Of a DNA stretch of 26,187 nt, positions 16,043-24,663 are shown one piece after another. Source of the DNA: CAZEYT01 sp964516295 (GTDB lineage Bacteria; Verrucomicrobiota; Verrucomicrobiia; Chthoniobacterales; Terrimicrobiaceae); NCBI GenBank assembly GCA_964516295.1, contig CAZEYT010000039.1:1-26187 (forward strand), in the 5' to 3' direction. A program made the translations under genes and the position numbers. Each line of letters begins with the position of its first letter. The first letter of the stretch is position 1. The notes beneath the pieces were generated by a model, which did no database searches, had not been told where the DNA came from, and saw only the letters and a list, made by a program, of their open reading frames with translations.

Positions 16043-17020
16043 TCAGGTGATCAGCATGCAATCGCCGTAGCTGAAAAAGCGATAGCGTTCGCGCACGGCT
16101 TGGGCATAGGCCTCGCGGGCGAGGTCCATACCGGCAAACGCGCTCACCAGCATGAGCAGCGTCGAACCCGGAAGGTGGAAGTTCGTGAGCAGAGCTCCGA
16201 CTTTTTGGAAGGTAAACGGCGGGTAAATGAAAATGTTCGTCCGCCCCGCGCCAGGTTGGAGCGGACCCGGGGGACGGGACTCCAGCACGCGCATCACCGT
16301 CGTGCCCACCGCGACAACCCGACCGGCCTCGTTCACCGCCCGCGCGGCGTCGGAGGAAATTTCGAAGCGTTCCTCATGCATCTCATGCCGGGTAATGTCA
16401 TCGACTTTCACCGGCAGAAACGTCCCGGCCCCGACATGCAATGTCACGAAGGCGTGGGGAATTTTTGCGAGAATTTCCGGGGTGAAATGCAGGCCGGCCG
16501 TAGGCGCGGCGACGGAGCCCTCGGGCTTGGCATAGACCGTCTGGTAGCGCTCGGCGTCGCTGGCATCCGGATCGCGCTTGAGATATGGCGGCAGCGGAAT
16601 GCTCCCGAATTTTTCCAGATCCGGCGCGTCGTGAAAAAAGACGATCCGTTCGCCGTCGGGAAGCACCTCGCGGACCTCGGCCGTTGTCCCGGCGATGGCG
16701 ATCACCGCGCCGGCCCGCGTGCGTCGGCCGGGTTTTGCGAGGCATTTCCAAGTGTTTGGTTCGGGCGTCGGCTCGAGAAGGAAAAGCTCGACCTTCGGGT
16801 CCTCGCGGAGGAGGCGTGCTTTGATGACTTTGGAGTTGTTGAGAACGACGAGATCCCGCGGCTGGAGCAGCGAAGGAAAATCGCGGAAGGCGGCATGGCG
16901 GATCGTGCCCGAGGCCCGGTCCACCAGCATCATCCGCGAGGCATCCCGACTCTCCAAAGGATGGGCAGCAACGAGCTCCGGCGGCAGTTCGTAATGATAA
17001 TCGGCCAGCTGTCGCGACAT
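16043..17020 (-). CDS. queA: S-adenosylmethionine:tRNA ribosyltransferase-isomerase
   Basis: Converts preQ1-34 in tRNA to epoxyqueuosine using the ribosyl part of S-adenosylmethionine, the step after Tgt. The 325 residues start with the family pattern YELPPELVAAHPLESRDASRM. VLNNSKVIKARL, GSVAAPTAGLHFT, VTLHVGAGTFLPVK and LLTNFHLPGSTLLMLVSAFAG follow and identify the family without doubt. Length is normal. Its ATG overlaps the stop of the preceding glycosyltransferase gene by one base (TGATG), so both are translated from one message. A terminator-like hairpin follows. Confidence 0.96.
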   Translation of the reverse strand: MSRQLADYHYELPPELVAAHPLESRDASRMMLVDRASGTIRHAAFRDFPSLLQPRDLVVLNNSKVIKARLLREDPKVELFLLEPTPEPNTWKCLAKPGRRTRAGAVIAIAGTTAEVREVLPDGERIVFFHDAPDLEKFGSIPLPPYLKRDPDASDAERYQTVYAKPEGSVAAPTAGLHFTPEILAKIPHAFVTLHVGAGTFLPVKVDDITRHEMHEERFEISSDAARAVNEAGRVVAVGTTVMRVLESRPPGPLQPGAGRTNIFIYPPFTFQKVGALLTNFHLPGSTLLMLVSAFAGMDLAREAYAQAVRERYRFFSYGDCMLIT

Positions 17021-19533
17021 CAGCGCATCACTTTTCCATCACGTCCCATCCGCTGGAATCCGCAGCGCGCCGCCGCCGCGCCGACGAGATCGGCGACCCG
17101 GCGTTTGAGGCGCCAGGCGCGGCGGAACAGGACCACGACAAAAATCACATACGGGATCCACAACCAGAGATCGTTGCCGGGCACCAAAAACTGTCGGTAG
17201 CAAAGAATGCTCAGGAGAACGAGGTTGATGAGGAGCGTCGTCGCGACCATGCGTGTGCCCAGATGCACGCGCGTCAGGCATTTGGGGCCGCCGTGATATT
17301 CAGTGACCGTGCGAAGTTTCACACCCCACCAGAAGCTCCCGTAAATCTGCACGTCCCAATCTTTCCAGCCCGTGTCGGTCGAGTAACTCCAGCCTTCATC
17401 TTCCAACGCCTGCACGACTTCCTGGAGGAGGCGTTCGCGACCGAGACCGTTTTCGCTCCACAGCCGGAGGTTGGTGATGCTGCCGCGGGATGGGGTGAAA
17501 TCCTTCTCGACGCTGGCAATGACCGCCGGCGGCGTGCGCTTGAATTTCAGCCACGTGAAATACCGGGCCCATCCGCGAACGAGCGGCTGGGCAAGGGCAA
17601 GCCAGGCGACCAGCAGGCGCGCGCGGATCGTGTCGTGACGCGGTTCCAAGCGCGCGTGGATCATGTACGAAAGCGCGACCAAAAACGTCCCGCCAAACAT
17701 GATATACGGCACGATCCGCAAAAACGGCAGCGGCACCGAGATGGCAAAAATGAACAACGTAAGCGTGACCCACTCGATGCTGCTCAGATACGCCGCCACG
17801 TCCGATTGCGGGGTGGGATAGATCGATTGGAAGAGCCCTTCGCCGAAAACGCCGTGATAAATCACCGGTTTGTTGACGAGCCACGTGAAGCGGGGCGCCC
17901 CGTAGATTTGCCCTTTCCATTTGGCGGTGCCGGTCGGGCCGAAAAAAACGAGGTGCTTGAACCGAAGCATCGACTCCGCCTCGCCGTAACCCTCCTGCTG
18001 TTTCCGGAACGCCTGCAACGTGAACCGCCGATAGTGCCACACAATCGCAGCGGGGCTGAAGGCAATGACGCCGCCGGATTGCTGGAGCCGCCAACAAAAG
18101 TCCACATCGTCGCCGGCCTTGCGGTATTCGGGATCAAAGCCGCCGACCTGATCAAACGCCCACCGGTGAAAGGCCATGTTGCAGCCGGGGATGTGCTCGG
18201 CCACGACATCGGTCAACAAAACATGGCTCGGCCCGCCCGGTGCCGCAGCCACGCAGGCTTGGACCCAGTTTTCGGCCGGCGGGGAAATATTCGGTCCGCC
18301 CACGCCGGCGTAGTCCCCGCTGAGAAGCGTGCCGACCAAGTAGTAAAGCCAGTCGGGATCGGCCATGCAGTCGCTGTCGGTGTAAACGATGATGTCGCCC
18401 TTCGCCGCGTGCGCGCCGACATTGCGCGCGTAGCTGAGACCTTTGTTTTCCTGTCGGATGTTCACCACCCACGCATGCTTCGCCGCGATTTCCTGCGTGT
18501 TGTCCTTCGATCCGTCGTCGACCAAAATCACTTCATAATCGGGGTAGTCGACATGCTTCAGCGACTCAAGGCAGCGATCGAGCGTCTTGGCGCCGTTGTA
18601 GGAACACACGATCACCGACGCCTTCGGATACGACGGCAGCTTCACGCGCGAGGTCATCGAGCCGGGTCCGGAAAAAAGGCGCTTCACCGTTTCGTAGGCG
18701 GGCTTTTTTGTCCGGTCCCGTCGGACCAATCCGAACGCCCAATCAAGAATTTCCTGCCCGCCGCGGAACCACTCTTCCGTCCACGCATAAATGATCGTCC
18801 CGGCCAGTCCGCCGCGGACGACGCTCTCGACGTGCCATCGGAGCATTTCCGCCTGGTCTTCCTCCGGGTGGCGGATGGTATCCATGCCGAACTCGCCGAG
18901 GATCAGCGGCTTGTCATCGGCGAGATTCTGCAGGCGGGCCAGATAGCGCTCAAAGTCCTCCTGCCGGTGCAGGTAAACATTGAACGTCACGAAGTCGCTG
19001 TTCTGCGGCAGGAGGTATTCGGTCGGCGGATAGCTGGCATAGGAGAACAACGCCCGGGGATCGGCCGCCCGGCCGATGTTGATGAGGTGCTCGACGAATT
19101 CGGTAACCTGTCGTGCGCCCAGCCAGCGGACCATCGTTGTTGGGACTTCGTTGCCGACGAGGTATCCGAATACGGCAGGATGCCCGGCATTGCGGGCCAC
19201 GCCCTCTTCGACCGCCCGCTCGGCCTCGGCCCGGATTTTGGCATCTTTGAGGAACTCGAGGTGCTCGGCCCACGGGATGGAAATGAGCGCCCGGATCCCA
19301 CGCTCCGCACACAAGTCGAGGAACCAGCGCGGGGGCACGTAATAGATGCGGACAACATTCACCCCGGCCTCGACCATGAGATCCAGATCGCGACGCGCAC
19401 CGTCGGGCGTTCCAAAAAACTCGCCGTTCGCATCGGGCGCAAACGGCCCATAGGTCACTCCTTTGATGAAGAACTTCCGCTCGCCCTCGAAGAAAAACTT
19501 GGCGCGCACGCGCACCGGCAACATTTCACTCAC
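17020..19533 (-). CDS. Fusion: GH-A glycoside hydrolase-like domain + GT2 glycosyltransferase, membrane
   Basis: 837 residues with at least two enzyme-like domains. Residues about 10-290 look like a clan GH-A TIM barrel: FFIKGVTYGPF, VNVVRIYY, LVGNEVP (possible acid/base E129) and LILGEFGMDT (possible nucleophile E214). Residues about 304-545 are a family 2 glycosyltransferase: VIVCSYNGAKTLDRCLESL, VILVDDGSKDNT, the metal site YTDSDC (D386, D388) and AGDDVDFCWRL (D475/D476). Hydrophobic segments lie near 588-624, 641-656, 763-779 and 789-804. A soluble stretch (about 665-760) with SFWWGVKLRTVTEY matches nothing I recognise. It may build or trim a cell-surface glycan. Start is GTG 19533 or ATG 19524; queA follows, overlapping by one base. 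Confidence 0.85.
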   Translation of the reverse strand: MSEMLPVRVRAKFFFEGERKFFIKGVTYGPFAPDANGEFFGTPDGARRDLDLMVEAGVNVVRIYYVPPRWFLDLCAERGIRALISIPWAEHLEFLKDAKIRAEAERAVEEGVARNAGHPAVFGYLVGNEVPTTMVRWLGARQVTEFVEHLINIGRAADPRALFSYASYPPTEYLLPQNSDFVTFNVYLHRQEDFERYLARLQNLADDKPLILGEFGMDTIRHPEEDQAEMLRWHVESVVRGGLAGTIIYAWTEEWFRGGQEILDWAFGLVRRDRTKKPAYETVKRLFSGPGSMTSRVKLPSYPKASVIVCSYNGAKTLDRCLESLKHVDYPDYEVILVDDGSKDNTQEIAAKHAWVVNIRQENKGLSYARNVGAHAAKGDIIVYTDSDCMADPDWLYYLVGTLLSGDYAGVGGPNISPPAENWVQACVAAAPGGPSHVLLTDVVAEHIPGCNMAFHRWAFDQVGGFDPEYRKAGDDVDFCWRLQQSGGVIAFSPAAIVWHYRRFTLQAFRKQQEGYGEAESMLRFKHLVFFGPTGTAKWKGQIYGAPRFTWLVNKPVIYHGVFGEGLFQSIYPTPQSDVAAYLSSIEWVTLTLFIFAISVPLPFLRIVPYIMFGGTFLVALSYMIHARLEPRHDTIRARLLVAWLALAQPLVRGWARYFTWLKFKRTPPAVIASVEKDFTPSRGSITNLRLWSENGLGRERLLQEVVQALEDEGWSYSTDTGWKDWDVQIYGSFWWGVKLRTVTEYHGGPKCLTRVHLGTRMVATTLLINLVLLSILCYRQFLVPGNDLWLWIPYVIFVVVLFRRAWRLKRRVADLVGAAAARCGFQRMGRDGKVMR

Positions 19534-19665
19534 GCCGCGTAACTACCAGCCGTCCTTGCGCCACGCGAGCACCGATTTACGGTCCGTCCCGATCCGTTGT
19601 TCGGGCGGGAGGTCCCGACTCTGGTGTTGCGAGGGGCTGCGATTCGGCGATGTTCGGGGGCGTCC
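19534..19665. other. Divergent intergenic region
   Basis: The 132 bases between the start of the fusion glycosyltransferase (-) and the L,D-transpeptidase (+) should hold both promoters. TTGCGA at 19627-19632 is a possible -35 for the + strand but has no good -10 box at 16-18 bases. On the - strand TAAATC near 19565-19570 is a weak -10 candidate. Nothing firm can be called. Confidence 0.3.
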
Positions 19666-20751
19666 ATGCAAAGTCTCCGCCATTTTTTCCTGCTGCTTGT
19701 CCTCACCGCCGCCCCGCTCGCGGCCCAGGATCGGGAAGCCAAAAAGGCCGTCCTCCCCCGCCCGGCACCGGATGCTCCGGAGCGAATCGAGATGACGCGG
19801 GTGCAGATTCTTTTGGATCGGGCGGGATTCCGACCGGGAAAAATCGACGGCCTCGGCGGAGAGTTCACCCAAAAGGCGGCGGATCGCTATGCGATGGTGA
19901 ACGGCATTCCGCCGGGTCAGTTTTTCGATCTGTCGAGCGTCCCGCAGGCCTACCGCGACTACGCAGTGACGGAATCCGACAAGGCCTGGATCGGCCCTCA
20001 GGCCTCATCCCCGGCAGCGCAGGAAAAGTTGAAGGCCATGAAGTATGCCGATCTCTGGGAGTTGGTGGCGGAGCGGTTTCATTGCGATCGGGAGTTTTTG
20101 CGCGAGCTCAATCCGGGTGTGACGACGGTGGATGTCGGGACGGTGCTCCGTGTGCCCGACGTGGAGGAATTTCGCATGGACGATGTCGCGGCCTTGGAAA
20201 AGCTCCGGCGCGAAGAGGAAAAAGCCCGAAAGGCAGCGGCGGAGGCTGCGAAAGTGGCTGCGGCAGAAGCGGCGGCGTTGGCGGCAGCCGATCCGAGTAC
20301 AACGCCTTTGCCCACTCCATCGCCCACGTCGCCTCCCCCGGCTCCGACGCGCCGGATTGTGCTGCTCCGCGATGATCGGATCTTGGAGGTCTATGAAGGC
20401 GATACGCTGCTTGCGGCGTTTCCCTGCACACCGGGGTCGGGCCGGGTGCCGGTGCCGGTGGGAACCTGGCGCGTCATCGCGAACATCCTCCTCCCCTATT
20501 ACCGTTGGGACAAATCCGTTCTCGAAAGCGGCGTGAAGAGCGACAACGCCTACAATCTGCCTCCGGGACCGAACAACCCCGTCGGCATCGTCTGGATGGC
20601 GATCAATCGGCCGAGCGTCGGCATGCACGGCACGCCGTGGCCGGATCAAATTGGTCGCAACGAAAGCAGCGGGTGCATCCGACTTTCCAATTGGGATGCC
20701 TTCACGCTCAGCCAGATGATCGTCAAAGGCACCCCGGTCGAGGTCCGCTGA
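19666..20751 (+). CDS. L,D-transpeptidase (YkuD domain) with LysM-like region
   Basis: A 361-residue secreted cell-wall enzyme that would form L,D cross-links in peptidoglycan or attach proteins to it. A signal peptide ends LVLTAAPLAAQ|D (about 21). Next come a peptidoglycan-binding-like segment (44-80), a LysM-like segment YADLWELVAERFHC to VGTVLRVPD (127-165), an Ala/Glu coiled stretch (170-209) and a Pro-rich linker (210-229). The YkuD domain (229-361) has MHGTPWP (H321) and SSGCIRLSNWDA with the catalytic C337. ATG 19666 is chosen because it starts the signal peptide. The 3' end lies 5 bases from the convergent kinase gene. Confidence 0.92.
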   Translation: MQSLRHFFLLLVLTAAPLAAQDREAKKAVLPRPAPDAPERIEMTRVQILLDRAGFRPGKIDGLGGEFTQKAADRYAMVNGIPPGQFFDLSSVPQAYRDYAVTESDKAWIGPQASSPAAQEKLKAMKYADLWELVAERFHCDREFLRELNPGVTTVDVGTVLRVPDVEEFRMDDVAALEKLRREEEKARKAAAEAAKVAAAEAAALAAADPSTTPLPTPSPTSPPPAPTRRIVLLRDDRILEVYEGDTLLAAFPCTPGSGRVPVPVGTWRVIANILLPYYRWDKSVLESGVKSDNAYNLPPGPNNPVGIVWMAINRPSVGMHGTPWPDQIGRNESSGCIRLSNWDAFTLSQMIVKGTPVEVR

Positions 20752-20756
20752 TCCGG

Positions 20757-21677
20757 TCAGATCGTTTCGAACTGACTGATCTTGCGGAAGAGGGCATAGC
20801 GTTCGTCGATTTGCGCGATGTCGACGGTTTTGAGCCGCTCGAGGCTGAAGGCTTCGACGTTGAAACTCGCCAGCACGCTGCCGAAGACGACGGCGTGGCG
20901 GAGGGCGGCGAAATCCACCGGGCCTCCGTCGGTTTTCTTGGCGAGATATCCGGCGAGGCCCCCGGCAAACGTATCGCCCGCGCCGGTCGGGTCGTGGATG
21001 TCCTCGAGCGGGTAAGCCGGGCAGCTGAAGAACTGGCCGTTGTCGCCGAAGAGCAGGCAGCCGTGCTCGCCTTTTTTGATCGCGACATACTGCGGCCCCA
21101 TGGCCCGGATCGCCGCACCGGCTTTGATTAGGCTCGTTTCACCGGTCAACTGGCGCGCCTCGCCGTCGTTGAGGATGAGCATGTTCACCCGGCCGAGCAG
21201 GCGGATGAGCGATTCTTTGGCGATGTTGATCCAGAGATCCATCGTGTCCGCGATGACGAACCGCGGGGACTGGACCTGATCGAGCACGTGGTGCTGCAAG
21301 TCCGGGGCGATATTGGCCAGGAGGACGATGGGCGTCGAGCGGTAGCTCTCGGGCAGAACCGGCGTGAAATGCTCAAAGACATTCAAAGCGACCGAACGCG
21401 TCTCCCGCGTGTTCATGTCCCACATGTATTCGCCCGACCAGCGGAAGGTCTGCCCCGGGACGATTTGCAGTCCGTCCAAATCGATCTTCCGGCTGCGGAA
21501 AAGCTCCACGTGTTCTTTGGGAAAATCTTCGCCGACGATGCCGACGAGGCGGACGGGGGAAAAATTGGACGCCGAGACGGCTCCGTAGGAAGCGGATCCG
21601 CCGAGGAGGTTGCGGTGCTCCTCGAGCGGAGTTTTGATGTCATCCAGCGCGATTGAGCCAACGATAAGAACGGACAT
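20757..21677 (-). CDS. PfkB-family carbohydrate/nucleoside kinase
   Basis: A 306-residue ribokinase-like kinase. MSVLIVGSIALDDI and LLGGSASYGAV (26-34) form the substrate side; LNDGEARQLTGE is the mid signature. DPTGAGDTFAGG (229-240) carries the anion hole and the catalytic base D235. The family includes ribokinase, fructokinase and adenosine kinase; the sequence resembles the group often annotated as sugar kinase/adenosine kinase-like, and the substrate cannot be fixed. ATG 21677 is used because the frame upstream has no family similarity. It is divergent from the photolyase by 82 bases. Confidence 0.87.
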   Translation of the reverse strand: MSVLIVGSIALDDIKTPLEEHRNLLGGSASYGAVSASNFSPVRLVGIVGEDFPKEHVELFRSRKIDLDGLQIVPGQTFRWSGEYMWDMNTRETRSVALNVFEHFTPVLPESYRSTPIVLLANIAPDLQHHVLDQVQSPRFVIADTMDLWINIAKESLIRLLGRVNMLILNDGEARQLTGETSLIKAGAAIRAMGPQYVAIKKGEHGCLLFGDNGQFFSCPAYPLEDIHDPTGAGDTFAGGLAGYLAKKTDGGPVDFAALRHAVVFGSVLASFNVEAFSLERLKTVDIAQIDERYALFRKISQFETI

Positions 21678-21759
21678 AGGCCGGGAAGATGAAACGTCCA
21701 CGCCCGGTTGCGCCAGAAAAAACAGACATCCCGCCGGCCCGGTGCGTAATGTTTTCTCC

Positions 21760-23169
21760 ATGAAACGTGCGATCCACTGGTTCCGACGCGACCTCCGGCT
21801 TATCGACAATACCGCCCTCCACGCCGCCGCCACCGAGGCCGCCGAGGTCGTGCCGGTTTATGTTCTCAGTGATTGGACCTCCTCCCATCGGTGGACCGGG
21901 GCGAACCGCCAGAGCTTTCTCTGCGGATGCCTCGAGTCGCTCGCGAAAAATCTCGAGAGCCTCGGCGGTCGTCTGATCCTGCGCGAAGGCGACGCCGTGG
22001 CGGCTTTGGAAAAACTCGTTCACGAGAGCCGGGCGGAGGCGATTTTTTTCAATCGCGATCCCGATCCCTTTGGCCGCGCCACCGAGGATCGCGTCCGGGC
22101 CATGGCGGGCCGCTGCGGCGTGAGCGTTCACGATTTCAAGGATGTCTGCGTTCACGAACGCGACGAAGTGCAGACCGGCTCCGGCGATCCGTTCCGCGTC
22201 TTCACCCCCTACTCGAAGGCGTGGATGAAGCTCCCCAAGCCCGCCCGAAGCGGACGGCTCAAAACGCTCGCCGTTCCATCCGGTCTCAGCTCCGTTCCCC
22301 TGCCGACTTTGGATCGGTGGAAACTCCCCGCCCCGGCTCCGGGAGTCGTGGCCCCGGGAGAAAAAGCGGCCCGGGAGCGGATGAAGGCGTTTCTTGCAAG
22401 CGGCCTCGCTGTCTATGGCGAGCGTCGCAATCTCCCCGCCGGGGACGCGACATCCCGCCTCTCGCAGGATCTTCGCTTCGGACTGCTCTCGATCCGCAAC
22501 CTTTTCGAGGCCTGTGTCGCACGGCGCGATGAACTCTCCGCGGCCGGACGCAATAGCGCGCAAAAATACATCAGCGAGCTCATTTGGCGGGAGTTTTACA
22601 TGCAGGTCCTCTGGCACTACCCGGACGTGCTCGAGCACGAATTCAATCCCCGGTTCCGCGGGATGGAGTGGCCCGGAGACACGGCCTCGTTCGAGCGGTG
22701 GTGCTCGGCGGAAACCGGGTTCCCGATTGTGGATGCCTCCATGCGCGAGTTGCTACAGACCGGGTTCATGCACAATCGCACACGCATGATCACGGCGATG
22801 TTTCTCACAAAAGATCTCCTCCTCGACTGGCGGCTCGGTGAGAAGTTTTTCATGCAGCATCTCACCGATGGCGAGATCGCCAGCAACAACGGCGGCTGGC
22901 AGTGGAGCGCGGGAACCGGAGCCGACGCGGCCCCGTATTTCCGAATACAAAATCCGTGGACACAGACGAAGCGCTACGACCCGGACGGCCGCTACATCAA
23001 AACCTGGCTTCCCGAGCTCCGCGATGTGCCGGCCGAGAAACTTTGCGAACCGCCGGCTCCCGGACTTCGTCTCGCCAAAAACTACCCACCGCCCATGCTG
23101 GATCATTCGGTCGCCCGAGACCGGGCGCTCGACCTCTTCGCACGCTACCCGGCCCAGCCGGCGGACTGA
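21760..23169 (+). CDS. phrB: Deoxyribodipyrimidine photolyase, class I CPD type
   Basis: Uses blue light and FADH- to split cyclobutane pyrimidine dimers in DNA. The 469 residues begin HWFRRDLRLIDNTAL (antenna domain). The FAD domain has RNLPAGDATSRLSQDLRFG, ISELIWREFYMQ, GFPIVDASMRELLQTGFMHNR and ASNNGGWQWSAGTGADAAP. The electron-transfer tryptophans appear as W304, W357 and W380, aligned with W306, W359 and W382 of the E. coli enzyme. ATG 21760 is the first start giving a normal N-terminus. Against a cryptochrome: full similarity to the CPD photolyase catalytic region. Confidence 0.94.
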   Translation: MKRAIHWFRRDLRLIDNTALHAAATEAAEVVPVYVLSDWTSSHRWTGANRQSFLCGCLESLAKNLESLGGRLILREGDAVAALEKLVHESRAEAIFFNRDPDPFGRATEDRVRAMAGRCGVSVHDFKDVCVHERDEVQTGSGDPFRVFTPYSKAWMKLPKPARSGRLKTLAVPSGLSSVPLPTLDRWKLPAPAPGVVAPGEKAARERMKAFLASGLAVYGERRNLPAGDATSRLSQDLRFGLLSIRNLFEACVARRDELSAAGRNSAQKYISELIWREFYMQVLWHYPDVLEHEFNPRFRGMEWPGDTASFERWCSAETGFPIVDASMRELLQTGFMHNRTRMITAMFLTKDLLLDWRLGEKFFMQHLTDGEIASNNGGWQWSAGTGADAAPYFRIQNPWTQTKRYDPDGRYIKTWLPELRDVPAEKLCEPPAPGLRLAKNYPPPMLDHSVARDRALDLFARYPAQPAD

Positions 23170-23230
23170 AAGCGCGACCGGCTTGCAAAATCCGTCTCGT
23201 CGGATGCGAAGCCTCGATTAACATGCGGGC

Positions 23231-23914
23231 ATGTCTCTCCTTGTTCTTCAGTTCGAGCACAGTCCGTATTGCATCCCGATCACCCACGCGCTGACCGCGC
23301 TCGGTGTGCCGTTTGAGATTCGCAATGTTTCGAATGCCGACCGGCGGGAGGTTTTGGAAACAACCGACGGAGCGTATTACCAAGTTCCGGTTCTCGTTCA
23401 CAATGGCCAGGCCATTTATGAGTCGTCTCCCCAGTCCCTCGACATCGCCCGATACATCGACCGCACCTTTGCCGGGGGAGCACTTTTTCCCGCCGCGTGC
23501 GAAGGATGGCAGCGGATCCTCCTCCCCTACATCGAAGATACGATTGAGAGCATCACATTCCGGCTGGTCGATCCGTCCTACCTGCGCGATTTGTCCGACC
23601 CCGTCGAACGCGGGCTCATCCGACGCCACAAAGAACGGAAATTTGGCGTGGGTTGTGTCGAGGATTGGGCCCGCCGCCGCGAGGAACTCACCGCCGAAGC
23701 GACATCGCTCCTGACACCACTCGATCTCATGCTCCAACAAACGCCTTTCCTGCTCGGCGACGCACCGGTTTTCAGCGACTTCGCGCTGTTCGGGATTCTC
23801 GGAAATCTCACCTACCGCGATTACAACCAGCTCCCACCCGGCCTCACCGCCCTCGCCCGCTGGCACGCCCGAATGTCCTCCGCCCGCGAACTCGGTCTCC
23901 ACGCCGCAACGTAG
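23231..23914 (+). CDS. Glutathione S-transferase-like protein
   Basis: A 227-residue two-domain protein. The N-terminal thioredoxin-like domain (1-80) has SPYC (11-14), YQVPVLVHNGQAIYESSPQ with the cis-Pro and glutathione-binding ES, then DIARYID. The C-terminal helical domain includes LGDAPVFSDFALFGIL, the N-capping pattern of the family. The SPYC motif hints at a Cys-type (omega/beta-like or glutaredoxin-like) member. It lies 61 bases after the photolyase on the same strand, with which it may share a stress role; that is inference. The reaction is unknown. Confidence 0.85.
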   Translation: MSLLVLQFEHSPYCIPITHALTALGVPFEIRNVSNADRREVLETTDGAYYQVPVLVHNGQAIYESSPQSLDIARYIDRTFAGGALFPAACEGWQRILLPYIEDTIESITFRLVDPSYLRDLSDPVERGLIRRHKERKFGVGCVEDWARRREELTAEATSLLTPLDLMLQQTPFLLGDAPVFSDFALFGILGNLTYRDYNQLPPGLTALARWHARMSSARELGLHAAT

Positions 23915-23917
23915 AAT

Positions 23918-23947
23918 CGCCGTGGTCCCGGCGGAGATTTGCTTTTC
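23918..23947 (+). terminator. Weak terminator-like hairpin after GST gene
   Basis: CGCCG (23918-23922) and CGGCG (23929-23933) pair perfectly around TGGTCC, 4 bases after the stop codon. The following GAGATTTGCTTTT is only loosely T-rich, so termination would be weak. Confidence 0.4.
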
Positions 23948-24035
23948 GTTCGCCGGGAACACCATGTAAACAAAACCTCGTGACCCGATATCCCAAGGCG
24001 GAAAATCAGACGTCCTTCGGTTTCGGTCCCACTTC

Positions 24036-24108
24036 GGGGGTATAGCTCAACGGTCAGAGCAGGCGGCTCATAACTGCTTGGTTCACGGTTCGAATCCGTG
24101 TGCCCCCA
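24036..24108 (+). tRNA. tRNA with anticodon CAU (Ile2 or elongator Met)
   Basis: The acceptor GGGGGTA (24036-24042) pairs with TGCCCCC (24101-24107). The D arm is GCTC...GAGC; the anticodon stem GGCGG/CTGCT has two G-U pairs and encloses CTCATAA with CAT at 24069-24071. The T arm is CACGG-TTCGAAT-CCGTG. CCA is not encoded. The anticodon arm is closer to known tRNA-Ile2(CAU), whose C34 becomes lysidine, than to elongator tRNA-Met. The absence of the three G-C pairs of the initiator arm excludes initiator tRNA. Confidence 0.93.
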
Positions 24109-24114
24109 AACTTT

Positions 24115-24663
24115 TCAGCGCATTTGGACGCGGCCGTCGCCGAAGAGGGCGTTGGCGCGGCCGAAGTGGACGGTGGTATCGGTGTCGGTGACGATGCGGA
24201 TGCGGCCGGGGTTGCGCACGGCGATGGTGCCGCGGCGGGTGTAAAATTTCGGAGAAAGTTGGGGCTCGCCGTCAATGAACGGCCTCCATTCGTAGCTGGA
24301 GCCTTCGGATTTGAAGTAATTGTTGGCGACCACATCCGCGGGGCAGCGCAGCGTGCGTTCGGCGATGCCGTAGGGGCCGAATGCTTCGAGCATGGTCATC
24401 GCCGTCGCGCCTTCGGGGAGGTCGTCTTCGTCCTCGTAAACGGGGCGGGCGGGGTTGTTGATGTAGGGGAACTTTCCTTCGTTTTCTCCGGTGTAAAGTC
24501 CGACCGCGACGCCGATCTGGCGGAGGTTCGCCATGCAGGCCGTGCTGCGGGCACGATCCATGATGCGTCCCCACTCCGGAACCGCGAGCGTGATGAGCAT
24601 GGCGATGATGGCGATGACGACGAGGAGCTCGAGGAGCGTGAACGCGCGGTACGAACGGATCAT
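24115..24663 (-). CDS. Prepilin-type protein with H-X9-DG tail
   Basis: A 182-residue type IV pilin-like protein. A short leader MIRSYRA precedes A7|F8 TLLELLVVIAII, with glutamate E12 at +5 of the mature protein, then a hydrophobic helix to about residue 29. The mature globular part ends VHFGRANALFGDGRVQ, a perfect H-X9-DG motif (H166, D176-G177) known from prepilin-like proteins of Verrucomicrobiota and Planctomycetota. ATG 24663 overlaps the stop of the upstream STN-like gene by ATGA, so both form one unit. It ends 6 bases from the CAU tRNA on the opposite strand. A role in a pilus or type II-like secretion device is inferred. Confidence 0.88.
   Translation of the reverse strand: MIRSYRAFTLLELLVVIAIIAMLITLAVPEWGRIMDRARSTACMANLRQIGVAVGLYTGENEGKFPYINNPARPVYEDEDDLPEGATAMTMLEAFGPYGIAERTLRCPADVVANNYFKSEGSSYEWRPFIDGEPQLSPKFYTRRGTIAVRNPGRIRIVTDTDTTVHFGRANALFGDGRVQMR

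Noticed and set aside
16028..17200. A 390-codon + strand frame opposite queA
   Set aside because: Shadow of queA; no family motif and it runs across the junction of two real genes.
17263..19542. A 759-codon open frame on the + strand opposite the fusion glycosyltransferase
   Set aside because: Same reason: antisense shadow with His/Arg/Pro-rich, low-information sequence.
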